A stretch of DNA of 64,000 bases, from contig NZ_CP053828.1 of the NCBI RefSeq assembly GCF_013372165.1, positions 1,364,001-1,428,000 of the forward strand. The letters are read 5' to 3'. Made by a program: the position numbers and the translations under genes. This document shows, piece by piece, positions 27,680 to 36,503 of this stretch (position 1 is the stretch's first letter; every line of letters begins with the position of its first letter). Under the pieces are notes generated by a model. It was not told the origin of the DNA. It worked only from the letters and a program-made list of their open reading frames with translations, and did not search any database. Source of the stretch: Campylobacter hyointestinalis subsp. lawsonii (lineage in GTDB: Bacteria > Campylobacterota > Campylobacteria > Campylobacterales > Campylobacteraceae).

Positions 27680-28764
27680 AAATAGTTCAAATACTTCCTG
27701 AGCTAAACGAAGGCGGCGTAGAACGTGGAGTTATCGATATAAACAGAGCTTTAGCTCAAAATAACTTTAAATCCTTTGTCATAAGCAAAGGTGGAAAACT
27801 AGCAGAACATATATCGCGTGATGGTGGAAAACATATTAAATTTAACGTATTTAGTAAAAATATATTTAGTTTTATATTTAGAGTTTTTGGACTTAGAAAA
27901 ATCCTAAAAGAGATAAGCCCTGACATCATTCACGTTCGCTCTCGCTTACCAGCTTGGCTTATATTTTTTGCAAATAAAACACTTAAACTCAAAGTCGTAA
28001 GTACGGTTCATGGACTAAATTCGCCGAATTTTTACAGCAAAATAATGACTAAAGCAGATGCCATCATAGTGCCAAGCAACTGCGTAAAAGAGCATATTTT
28101 AAAATATTTTAAAGCTGATATTAAAAAGATTACGATCATTGCGCGCGGTGTCGATCTAAAAACGTTTAATCCTTCAAATTTAGATAAAAATTTCATAGAA
28201 GAGTTTAAAGCTAAATTTGGTATCCAAAATGGAGATTTTATCATCACATCAGTAGGCAGGATAACTGAGCTAAAAGACTATGAAACGTTTATAAAAGCAG
28301 TATCTTTATTAGCCAAAACTCAAAAAATAAAAGCTCTTATAGTAGGATCGTCTCATAAAAAAAAGCAACGATATTTTAAAAGTCTGCAAGATTTAGTTGT
28401 AAATTTAGGGCTTAAAAATAGTGTGATATTTACAGGAAATCAGAGCAAAATAGCAGAAATTTATGCCTTAAGCGATGTAGTAGTAAGTAGCTCAAAAAAG
28501 CCAGAAAGTTTTGGAAGAAGTGTGGCTGAGGCTATAGCTTTAAATACTCCAGTTGTCGCAAGTAATCACGGCGGCGTAAAAGACATAATCATAAAAGGAC
28601 AAAATGGATTTTTCTTTGAAATAGGCGATTTTAATGGACTTGCAAATATGATTTTACAAGCTAGAGAGCTTAAATTTGATGGATTTGAGTATATAAAAAG
28701 CAACTTTTCATTTGAACAAATGTTTGATAAAACTATAAAAATTTACGAGGAGACTGCAAAATGA
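27676..28764 (+). CDS. Glycosyltransferase, GT4 family
   Basis: The GT-B fold is recognised by the N-terminal PELNEGGVERGVIDI loop, SVGRITELKDYETFI at the start of the nucleotide-binding half, and the EX7E-type signature in ESFGRSVAEAIALNTPVVAS followed by NHGGVKDI. It should add a sugar from a UDP/GDP donor to the growing lipooligosaccharide on the cytoplasmic face. It has 362 residues and 4-nt overlaps with both neighbours. Donor and acceptor cannot be read from sequence. Confidence 0.9.
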   Translation: MKIVQILPELNEGGVERGVIDINRALAQNNFKSFVISKGGKLAEHISRDGGKHIKFNVFSKNIFSFIFRVFGLRKILKEISPDIIHVRSRLPAWLIFFANKTLKLKVVSTVHGLNSPNFYSKIMTKADAIIVPSNCVKEHILKYFKADIKKITIIARGVDLKTFNPSNLDKNFIEEFKAKFGIQNGDFIITSVGRITELKDYETFIKAVSLLAKTQKIKALIVGSSHKKKQRYFKSLQDLVVNLGLKNSVIFTGNQSKIAEIYALSDVVVSSSKKPESFGRSVAEAIALNTPVVASNHGGVKDIIIKGQNGFFFEIGDFNGLANMILQARELKFDGFEYIKSNFSFEQMFDKTIKIYEETAK

Positions 28765-29933
28765 CGCACATAAAACAAAGGCTAGAGGACTGGCAAATTT
28801 TAGTCTTTAAGACTATTTTATTTATTTGGGTAGTGTCATTGCCGTTTAAAAATGCCATTTATCAGATATCTTTTGTGATGCTAGATCTGTTTTTTATAAT
28901 ACATCTTTTATGCACTCAAAATTTCGGTATCATAAAAGATATTTTATATAAGACAAGATTTTTAGGCTTAGCATTTGCTGGTATAGTGTTGTCGATGGTC
29001 ATATCAAATTTATTAAATCCAGAGTATTTATCAAGTAAAAGTTGGAGCCACACTATACTTTTTATTTTTAGGTATGGACTGATTTTTGTAGCCTTAGCAT
29101 ACTTTTATAGGCTTGATTATTTTAGCAAAAAAGAGATTATTTATTTTATTTTTGCTGGGCTTATCTTGCTAGGTATGACGGCTGTTTTTTATCTAGCTAT
29201 GACACCGGGGCTAATTAGCCATATAAGTGGTGGATTGAGCGGGTCTTTAGGGAGTAGAACCGGTTTTGGGCTATTTGTCGGACTTGGTTTTGTTTTAAGC
29301 TTTGTTTTAATTAAAAATAAAATTTTAATGCCTTTTTTGGTTATATTTTTTACTTTTTTTACCGTTTTTTCATTTGCAAGGTCATCTTGGGTAGCAAGTG
29401 CTACGGCTATAGCCATTTTTTTAATACTTAAATTTAAAAAAATAGAAAAAAAACATATCATACTTCTAATTACACTTGCTATTTTAATAGCCATATTTTA
29501 TTTGAGTTATAGCTCATTACAAAATAGAGTTGAAGCGCTTATCTCTCTTAATACCACATACAGAACTTTAATATGGCAATATTCATTAGATATGATACTT
29601 CAAAATCCACTATTTGGATATGGAATTGGTTCTTTTGGAAATCTTCCAAATAGCCCGATTTTACAATCTCCTGATTGGAATTCCACTCACAATTTAATCT
29701 TAGAAGCACTTCTATACACAGGAATATTTGGTTCTATATTTTGCTTGTATATGATCACAATGACTTTCATAAAAGCATTCAAAACAAAAAACTACGAACT
29801 TTTTGCAATTTTTACGTATCTGTTTATAATTTCGCAGTTTGATTTTGGTGCATATATGTCAAAAGAACTGCTTAGTTTTATTGTTATTTTCACATTTCTA
29901 GCTTACTTAGATGATTTTAAGGAACAAAATTGA
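28761..29933 (+). CDS. O-antigen ligase-like membrane protein (copy 1)
   Basis: The 390-residue protein has about ten to twelve hydrophobic helices and the Wzy_C/WaaL-type region: FARSSWVASATA, then a large loop with YRTLIWQYSLDMI, NPLFGYGIGSFG and STHNLILEALLYTGI. WaaL enzymes join a lipid-linked glycan to lipid A-core in the periplasm; Wzy polymerases and protein O-glycan ligases share the fold. A second such gene lies at 31738. It overlaps its neighbours by 4 nt. Confidence 0.85.
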   Translation: MTHIKQRLEDWQILVFKTILFIWVVSLPFKNAIYQISFVMLDLFFIIHLLCTQNFGIIKDILYKTRFLGLAFAGIVLSMVISNLLNPEYLSSKSWSHTILFIFRYGLIFVALAYFYRLDYFSKKEIIYFIFAGLILLGMTAVFYLAMTPGLISHISGGLSGSLGSRTGFGLFVGLGFVLSFVLIKNKILMPFLVIFFTFFTVFSFARSSWVASATAIAIFLILKFKKIEKKHIILLITLAILIAIFYLSYSSLQNRVEALISLNTTYRTLIWQYSLDMILQNPLFGYGIGSFGNLPNSPILQSPDWNSTHNLILEALLYTGIFGSIFCLYMITMTFIKAFKTKNYELFAIFTYLFIISQFDFGAYMSKELLSFIVIFTFLAYLDDFKEQN

Positions 29934-30745
29934 TTTATCTCATTTTTGCTATACTGCTTATAGCTTTTATTATCTTTTCTATTCGTTTTACGTGGTGGAG
30001 AAAAAGTATATCCTATGATTATCCTAGAGTTTTGATGTATCATATGATAAGTCATCATTTACCAAAAAACCAAAGCAAATTTAACCGTCTAAGAGTAAAG
30101 CCAGAAGAGTTTGAAAAACAGCTTATTTGGCTTAAAAAAAATGGTTTTACTAGTTTTACTTTAAGCGAACTTGTAAATTTAGAAACAATTCCACCAAAAT
30201 CAGTAGTTATCACCTTTGATGATGGATACGAAGATAACTTCACAAATGCATTTAGATTGCTAAAAAAGTATAATATGAAAGCCACTATTTTTATAGTTTT
30301 AAATAGATTTAACGCCAATTGGGCGACAGATAAAGACCTAAATCAAAGTAGCGATGAGCTAAATAAAGAGAGAATGTTAAGCGATGAGCAAGTTAAAACT
30401 ATGCTTCAAAGCGGACTTATAGAGATCGGCTCACACACATTAAATCACGTAAATTTACCAAAAATTAGCGACAATGAAAAGCAAAAAGAGATCTTAAATT
30501 CAAAAAAAGAGATAGAAAGTAAATTTGGTATAAAATGCGAAAGTTTTGCGTATCCGTTTGGATTTTATGATGAAAAAAGTAGAGATTTTGTGCGAAAATT
30601 TGGTTACAAAAGTGCAGTTACTACGCAAAATTCAGTCTATTTTAAAGACAAATTTAACAAATTTGAAATTCCTAGAATTTTAATAAGTGGCAGACAAGGT
30701 ATGCTTGCATTTATACTGAAAATGAAAAACGGTAGAGTAAGATGA
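29930..30745 (+). CDS. Membrane-anchored polysaccharide deacetylase (copy 1)
   Basis: An N-terminal membrane helix (about 2-21) is followed by a NodB domain: MYHMIS, TFDDGYEDNF (catalytic Asp97, metal ligand Asp98), the metal-binding HTLNH (His169, His173) and FAYPFG. Such enzymes remove N- or O-acetyl groups from sugars in the periplasm. The start is TTG, overlapping the previous stop. The protein is clearly paralogous to the one at 34984, with which it shares the FDDGYEDNF block. Confidence 0.88.
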   Translation: MIYLIFAILLIAFIIFSIRFTWWRKSISYDYPRVLMYHMISHHLPKNQSKFNRLRVKPEEFEKQLIWLKKNGFTSFTLSELVNLETIPPKSVVITFDDGYEDNFTNAFRLLKKYNMKATIFIVLNRFNANWATDKDLNQSSDELNKERMLSDEQVKTMLQSGLIEIGSHTLNHVNLPKISDNEKQKEILNSKKEIESKFGIKCESFAYPFGFYDEKSRDFVRKFGYKSAVTTQNSVYFKDKFNKFEIPRILISGRQGMLAFILKMKNGRVR

Positions 30746-31728
30746 AAATCGCCCTATTTTCGCATTCAACTATCTTTGGTGGAGTTGAAAAAATCGTCGT
30801 TGAAACTGCAAACGAATTAAGTAAAACCGATGAAATTTTGCTTATCATTCCGCGCGGCTGTCTTTACAAAGACAAGGTTTGCTCTAATGTGCAAATTTAC
30901 GAATACAAAAGCTACGACAAACGCTATAACCTATTTTTGTATTTTGAGCTTTTTTTTGTGCTGAAAAAATTTCAAGCTGAGATTTTACATTCACACGGCA
31001 CAAAAGCTACTCAGATAAGCTTCATAATATCCAAATTTTTACCATTTAAATTTATTGCAACTAAACATAACAACCGCAAAGGAAAGATTTTTAACCGCGT
31101 TTCAAACGTCATCGCAGTATCAAAAGCAGTGGCAAAAACGATAAAAAAGCCTTGCAAAGTCATCTATTTTGGTATAAACCCAAAGGAGATTACTCCACAT
31201 AAAAACGCTATTTTTACCATCACAGCAGTGGGACGACTTGATAAAATCAAAGGTTTTGATATCTTAATAGATGAAGTTTCTAAGCTTAAATTTGATTTTA
31301 TTTTACAAATAGTTGGCGATGGAAAAGAGAGAGAAAACCTACAAAATCAGATAAAAAGACTAAATTTACAAAGCAAGGTAAAGCTTTTAGGATTTAGAAG
31401 TGATATTAGACAAATTTTGGCAAATTCGCATTTGCAAGTCATCAGTTCAAGAAATGAAGGATTACCGATTACTGTGATAGAGGGGATTTTTTATACGCCT
31501 ATTGTGTTATCAACGCCAGTTGGCGGAATTAGCGAGATTTTAGATGATGAGTTTTTGAGTACTCATACAAACTTAGGTTCTAAAATTGAGCAAATTTATA
31601 AAAATTATGATTACTTCAAAGCTCTTTTTACAAAAAAACACGAAAGTTTAAAACAAATTTTAACATTTCAAAATTATATTTTAGAGCTGAGAAAGTATTA
31701 TTTAGATAAAATAAATAAAAAAATATAG
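30742..31728 (+). CDS. Glycosyltransferase, GT4 family
   Basis: The 328-residue GT-B enzyme starts with SHSTIFGGVEKIVVETANEL, has AVGRLDKIKGFDIL at the donor-binding domain and SSRNEGLPITVIEGIFYTPI as EX7E-like signature, then STPVGGISEIL. It resembles the glycosyltransferase at 34004 more than the others, in particular in the short C-terminal IEGIFY block. It overlaps the deacetylase gene by 4 nt. Confidence 0.9.
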   Translation: MKIALFSHSTIFGGVEKIVVETANELSKTDEILLIIPRGCLYKDKVCSNVQIYEYKSYDKRYNLFLYFELFFVLKKFQAEILHSHGTKATQISFIISKFLPFKFIATKHNNRKGKIFNRVSNVIAVSKAVAKTIKKPCKVIYFGINPKEITPHKNAIFTITAVGRLDKIKGFDILIDEVSKLKFDFILQIVGDGKERENLQNQIKRLNLQSKVKLLGFRSDIRQILANSHLQVISSRNEGLPITVIEGIFYTPIVLSTPVGGISEILDDEFLSTHTNLGSKIEQIYKNYDYFKALFTKKHESLKQILTFQNYILELRKYYLDKINKKI

Positions 31729-31737
31729 GGAGAGTAT

Positions 31738-32943
31738 ATGCTATCAAAGCTAAAATATGAAAATATAATGCAATATTTAATCTACCTACTAACAATAAGT
31801 TTTTTTATAGGTAAATCTCATAATGTTGTTGGGGCTTTGGTGGTGCTTTTGTTCTTATTTGACACTATTAGACATCGTAATTTTTATATCTTTAAAGATA
31901 AGCTTTTTATATTTTTATCTGTGTGGTGTGGATATTTAGCACTAAGTGTTTTATGGGCAACACATAAGAGTGGAGTTATTTCAGCGGCATTAGTTTTGTT
32001 TTTGTGGGTTTTGCTTTATTTGGCGATAAAAACTAGTCTAAATTCAAAAGAAAAACTAGAGAGATTTTTTCAATTTCAAGCATATTTGATACTATTTATA
32101 GCCATAAACGCTTTAGTGCAACTTTTCATTGGCTATAATCTTTTTGGAACTGAGATCATGAATGGTAGGGCTACTGATCTATTTAGTAGCAATGATAGAA
32201 TTTTTCCTTTTATCATCCCGCTTTATGTAGCTGTGTTTGGTGCTATGCTGACACTTCAAAACAGACCAAAAAAGCATTATATTTTATATGGACTAGCTCT
32301 ATTTAGCATTTTGATAGCATTGCCTATAAGCGGCACTAGAGGGCCTATTGTTGTTTTAGCCATATTTTTACCTATTATAGCTTGGGTAAGTCCATACAGA
32401 AAAGCTGCTTTTGCTGGACTAGGCGTGCTTTGTTTATGTATAGCTACTCTCATCGCAACAAATACTAGTATGCAAAATAGGCTCTCAACCCTACTACATC
32501 CATTTGAAAATCAAAAGCATACAAGGATACCTGCTTACCTAACAGCCATTGAAATGTTTAAAGACAATCTAGTCATAGGAGTAGGCTTTAAAAACTTTCG
32601 TTATAGGGAATTTGACTATTACAAGCCAGAATTCCAAAGCCATGAAATAATCCCAGAAGAAAACAAAATAAATCTCCACGCTCACAGTCCATGGCTAGAT
32701 ATCGCTAGCGAGCAAGGAATGATCGGCATTTGCTTTCTTTTGACTCTATTTGGCAGTATATTTTTAAATGCGTACAAAAAAGGTCCGTTTGTTTTCATTA
32801 GTGCTTTTGGGGTTATATATGCATTTTCTTTTTTGAATTCAACACTTGTATTATCAAGTAGTAGGTGGTCGTTTTTTATGATTATGGCTATAGCGTTTTA
32901 TAGCATACTTACTAATTACTATAAACTCTTAAAAGCAAAATAA
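31738..32943 (+). CDS. O-antigen ligase-like membrane protein (copy 2)
   Basis: This 401-residue polytopic protein has the Wzy_C-type core: SGTRGPIVVLAIFLP, a periplasmic loop with RIPAYLTAIEMFKDN, IGVGFKNFRYREFDY and HAHSPWLDIASEQGMIG, and closing helices. It differs clearly from copy 1, so the two may act on different acceptors, one as ligase and one as polymerase or protein-glycan ligase. GGGAG precedes the ATG; the 9-nt gap to the previous gene breaks the chain of overlaps. Confidence 0.85.
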   Translation: MLSKLKYENIMQYLIYLLTISFFIGKSHNVVGALVVLLFLFDTIRHRNFYIFKDKLFIFLSVWCGYLALSVLWATHKSGVISAALVLFLWVLLYLAIKTSLNSKEKLERFFQFQAYLILFIAINALVQLFIGYNLFGTEIMNGRATDLFSSNDRIFPFIIPLYVAVFGAMLTLQNRPKKHYILYGLALFSILIALPISGTRGPIVVLAIFLPIIAWVSPYRKAAFAGLGVLCLCIATLIATNTSMQNRLSTLLHPFENQKHTRIPAYLTAIEMFKDNLVIGVGFKNFRYREFDYYKPEFQSHEIIPEENKINLHAHSPWLDIASEQGMIGICFLLTLFGSIFLNAYKKGPFVFISAFGVIYAFSFLNSTLVLSSSRWSFFMIMAIAFYSILTNYYKLLKAK

Positions 32944-32951
32944 GGTTTATC

Positions 32952-34007
32952 ATGAAAAGTTTAAAAATAGTTCATTGTGCAATATTTAACGAAAAAACGA
33001 GCGGCAAAGAGTTTTACTCTCAAGACCGCAAAATCACCCATGGACTTAACCAAAATGGACATCTTGTCTATGATTTTAGTTATCGCGATGTTGAGCGAAG
33101 TATGCGAATTTTCGGTCTTAAAAAGCTCAGCACCGATAAGATGAACAAAAAACTCATTGAAATATGTAAAAATATAAAAGCCGATCTTTTACTCCTAGGT
33201 AAAGCTGAAAAAATTTATCCTAGCACACTAATATCCATCAAAAAAGCATTACCAAATATAAAAATAGCCCTATGGTATGTAGATCATTTGCAAGAAAACA
33301 GCGATTTTTTTAAAAAACTAGATTTAATAGACTGCTTCTTTCACGCAAACGCACTAAATTTAAAAGATTTGTCTAAAAAATACAAGGCTAAATTTAGCTT
33401 TTTCCCAAATATCAGCGACGATGCGTTTGATAAAAAGTTAAACATTCAAAAAACCACCGATGTGATCTATATAGCTAGAGATTACAAAGAAGATGTTAGA
33501 TTTAAATTTGCTATGCTTTTAGATGAGTTTTGCAAAAAAGAGAGTATCAATCACAAAATTTACGCAAGTCTTGGAAATCCTGGCGTCTTTGGAAATGAGT
33601 TTTTTGAAGCTATAAATAGCTCAAAAATCGCAGTAAATTTTAACCGCGATGACTTGCTAGAATGCTCTAAATCAAACAAACTTTTAGGAGCAAGCGATAG
33701 AATGGCTCAATTTATGGGGGGGGGTATTTGTACATTTAGCCCATCGATAAAGGGCTTTGATAAGCTATTTCAAGATGGGGTTCATATAGTCTATTTTGAT
33801 AGTCCAGATGACTGCTTTAACAAGATAAAAGAATATCTAAAAGATGATAAATTTGAAAAAATAGCACAAAATGGACATAGTAGAGCGTTAGAAATCACAA
33901 ACGCTAAGCGCGTGAGTAAATTTATGTGCGAGACTATTTTTGAATGCTCTTTTAGCGAGGATTATGAATGGAGAGAATTTATGTTTAAAAATGGAGAAAA
34001 GATATGA
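32952..34007 (+). CDS. Phase-variable CgeB-like glycosyltransferase
   Basis: The 351-residue product has the look of GT1/CgeB-type transferases: a divergent N-terminal half (KADLLLLGKAEKIYPS, IALWYVDHLQE) and a C-terminal half with NSSKIAVNFNR, GASDRMAQFMGGGICTFSPS and FDSPDDC. The GGG at residues 256-258 is encoded by a run of nine G (33716-33724). With nine the frame is intact (ON); loss or gain of one G would truncate the protein in its donor-binding domain. This is the only such tract in the operon. Confidence 0.8.
   Translation: MKSLKIVHCAIFNEKTSGKEFYSQDRKITHGLNQNGHLVYDFSYRDVERSMRIFGLKKLSTDKMNKKLIEICKNIKADLLLLGKAEKIYPSTLISIKKALPNIKIALWYVDHLQENSDFFKKLDLIDCFFHANALNLKDLSKKYKAKFSFFPNISDDAFDKKLNIQKTTDVIYIARDYKEDVRFKFAMLLDEFCKKESINHKIYASLGNPGVFGNEFFEAINSSKIAVNFNRDDLLECSKSNKLLGASDRMAQFMGGGICTFSPSIKGFDKLFQDGVHIVYFDSPDDCFNKIKEYLKDDKFEKIAQNGHSRALEITNAKRVSKFMCETIFECSFSEDYEWREFMFKNGEKI
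33716..33724 (+). repeat. G9 homopolymer, likely phase-variation tract
   Basis: Nine consecutive G inside a coding region, in an AT-rich genome, is the usual Campylobacter contingency signal; slipped-strand errors switch the gene on and off. It starts with the G of the Met255 codon. Confidence 0.8.
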
Positions 34008-34987
34008 GGATACTACATACTCTTCACTGGGTGCAGTTTGCAGGAACCGAAAAAGTATGCGTAGATCTATGCAATGAATTTTGCAAATCACACGAAGTTT
34101 TTTTAATGACAAATGATAAAATCAAAACATACACAAACGATAAAGTAAATTTAATAGCAGTAGATTTTGAAAAAAATCGTTATAATCCAATTTTCTTGTA
34201 TAAAATAGCAAAAATTATCAAAGATATAAACCCAGACGTGATCCATTGTCATAACACAAAAGAGCTTGAAATAATGTATAATGCTAGAATTTTTATGAAA
34301 AAGAAAATTCCTATCGTGGCAACTAGACACAATGCAGACCTTAAAACCAAATTTTCTTATGCCGATTTAGGCGTTGGTGTTTCTAAGGAAACAATGAATT
34401 TTATGAATTCTAAAAAAAATATTCTTATAGAAAATGGAATACCATTTAAAACTCCAAAAAAAATAAATTTAGGTAATCAATTTATAATTTTAGGAGTAGG
34501 AAGATTAGCAAAAGTCAAAGGTTGGGATTTGCTAATTCAAGCCTTATCGAAAGTTAATTTTGATTTTAAATTAATTATACTTGGAGAGGGCAACCAAAAA
34601 ATAGAACTTCAAAATTTATGTAACGAAACAAATATCTCTGATAAGGTCGAATTTAAGTTTGTTACAAATGTAAATGACTACATATTTTCGTCAGATTTAC
34701 AAGTTATAGCATCGAAAGAAGAAGGATTATCTTTAGCATTAATTGAAGCTATTTTTTATGGAAAAATATTATTAGCCTCAAATATATCAAATCATAGTGA
34801 TTTAATAGGAACAGAACTTGTTTATGATAGAGATATTAATATATTGACTAATAAATTAAATGATATTTACGAAAACTACGACAAATACAGAGAATTATTC
34901 GCAAAAGTAAAAGAAACAAAGGATAATTTTAGCATAGAAAAAATGGCAGAAAAATACATACAAGCATATGAAAGCGTGATAAAATGA
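34004..34987 (+). CDS. Glycosyltransferase, GT4 family
   Basis: GT-B type, 327 residues, with HTLHWVQFAGTEKVCVDLCN at the start, GVGRLAKVKGWDLLI in the donor half and ASKEEGLSLALIEAIFYGKI as signature. Its middle (about 34380-34880) is more A+T-rich than its neighbours, which may mean that this piece was exchanged by recombination. It overlaps both neighbouring genes by 4 nt. Confidence 0.88.
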   Translation: MRILHTLHWVQFAGTEKVCVDLCNEFCKSHEVFLMTNDKIKTYTNDKVNLIAVDFEKNRYNPIFLYKIAKIIKDINPDVIHCHNTKELEIMYNARIFMKKKIPIVATRHNADLKTKFSYADLGVGVSKETMNFMNSKKNILIENGIPFKTPKKINLGNQFIILGVGRLAKVKGWDLLIQALSKVNFDFKLIILGEGNQKIELQNLCNETNISDKVEFKFVTNVNDYIFSSDLQVIASKEEGLSLALIEAIFYGKILLASNISNHSDLIGTELVYDRDINILTNKLNDIYENYDKYRELFAKVKETKDNFSIEKMAEKYIQAYESVIK

Positions 34988-35763
34988 TCTATTCTATCTC
35001 TATACTGCTCATATTTATAGCATTTTTACTTCGTTACAATATATGGCGTATTCCTGTGAGCTACACCAAAGCTCGAATACTTATGTATCACTCTATAAGC
35101 AAACATTGTGGGGATAAATTTGATAAATGGCGAGTAGAGCCAAAGGACTTTGAGCGTCAGATCAAATGGATGAAAAATCACGGCTTTACAAGTTATAAGA
35201 TAAGTGAGCTTGTAAATTCAAAAACTATTAGTAAAAAATCAGTAGCTATAACATTTGATGATGGATACGAAGATAACTTCAAAAATGCGTTTGAGATACT
35301 TAAAAAATATGGCTTCAAAGCCACCATTTATCTAGTCCCAAACCAAAACACAAACCACTGGGAAAAAGCGAACACGAATAGCGTCTCAAATATGCTTAAC
35401 GCAGAGCAAATAGCGCAGATGCAAAACTCAAATTTGATCGAATTTGGATCACATACGCTAAGCCACAAAAACTTATCCACACTAGGTGAGACTGAGCTTA
35501 AAAACGAACTACAAAACTCAAAGCTAGAAGTAGAAAAGCTCACTGGGAAGACTTGCAAAGCCTTTGCGTATCCTTATGGTAAATTTAATGAAAAAATCAT
35601 AACCGCCACAAAAGATGCAGGATACGAAAATGCAGTCATCGTAAAGCGTGGAGTTTTTGAATCAAGAGATGATAAATTTACTATAAAACGTATCGGAGTC
35701 TTAGGAACGGAGAGCTTTTTTGATTTTTATTTGAAATTTACTAGGATAAGGAATAAGCTATGA
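34984..35763 (+). CDS. Membrane-anchored polysaccharide deacetylase (copy 2)
   Basis: A membrane helix (about 3-19) is followed by a NodB domain with TFDDGYEDNF (Asp92, Asp93), HTLSH (His157, His161) and FAYPYGKF. It is 12 residues shorter than copy 1, with the same domain order and closely similar N-terminal and catalytic parts. In both copies the gene follows a ligase or glycosyltransferase and overlaps it by 4 nt. A periplasmic or membrane-facing deacetylation of core or O-chain sugars is inferred. Confidence 0.88.
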   Translation: MIYSISILLIFIAFLLRYNIWRIPVSYTKARILMYHSISKHCGDKFDKWRVEPKDFERQIKWMKNHGFTSYKISELVNSKTISKKSVAITFDDGYEDNFKNAFEILKKYGFKATIYLVPNQNTNHWEKANTNSVSNMLNAEQIAQMQNSNLIEFGSHTLSHKNLSTLGETELKNELQNSKLEVEKLTGKTCKAFAYPYGKFNEKIITATKDAGYENAVIVKRGVFESRDDKFTIKRIGVLGTESFFDFYLKFTRIRNKL

Positions 35764-36503
35764 TAAAAGCTTCAGTTTATGTCATCTGCTACAACGAAGA
35801 AAAGCACATAAGAAGAATGCTTGAAAGTGTCAAAGACTTTGATGAAATCATAGTCGTAGATAGCGGAAGTACAGATGCTACACTTGATATCGCTAAAGAA
35901 TATACAAGCAAGATTTTTCATCAAGATTTTTTAGGATATGCAGGGCAAAAAGAATTTGCTAAAAATCTATGCCAAAATGAGTGGGTTTTAAATTTAGACG
36001 CAGACGAAGAACTAAGCAGTGGGCTAAAAAATGAGATAGAAGAAACTATAAAATCAAATAGCGCAGATGCTTTAGAAGTCAAAATTTCAAGTATATATTT
36101 AAATAAATTTCCACATAGTCTTTGCAAGTCTATCACACGAATAAGATTTTTCAAAAAAGAACTTGGATTTTATCCACCAAAACTGGTGCATGAAAGTATC
36201 AAATTTACAGGTAGAGTAAAAAATAGCAAACACTTCATATACGACTATGGAACAAATGATCTTAGCACACATATAAATAAAATAAATTTATACTCATCTC
36301 TAAGAGCCAAAGAAAAAGCAGAGAAAAACTCATCTATATTTAAGCTTATATTCGTATTTCCTTTGGCGTTTTTTAAATCATACATAATAAAAAGAAATTT
36401 TTTAAACGGCGCAGTAGGCTTTATATCAGCTATAAATTTAGCTTTTTACGCATTTTTAAAAGAAGCTAAATTGTATGAGATAAATTTGAAAAATAAAAAA
36501 TGA
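35760..36503 (+). CDS. Glycosyltransferase family 2 (WaaE/KdtX-like)
   Basis: A GT-A enzyme of 247 residues with YVICYNEEKHIRRMLES, IVVDSGSTDATLDIA, and the metal-binding NLDADEEL. The spacing and the QKEFAKN segment resemble WaaE-type transferases that add a glucose to inner-core heptose. A C-terminal amphipathic or membrane-associated helix (about 190-225) is visible. It is co-transcribed by 4-nt overlaps. Confidence 0.88.
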   Translation: MIKASVYVICYNEEKHIRRMLESVKDFDEIIVVDSGSTDATLDIAKEYTSKIFHQDFLGYAGQKEFAKNLCQNEWVLNLDADEELSSGLKNEIEETIKSNSADALEVKISSIYLNKFPHSLCKSITRIRFFKKELGFYPPKLVHESIKFTGRVKNSKHFIYDYGTNDLSTHINKINLYSSLRAKEKAEKNSSIFKLIFVFPLAFFKSYIIKRNFLNGAVGFISAINLAFYAFLKEAKLYEINLKNKK

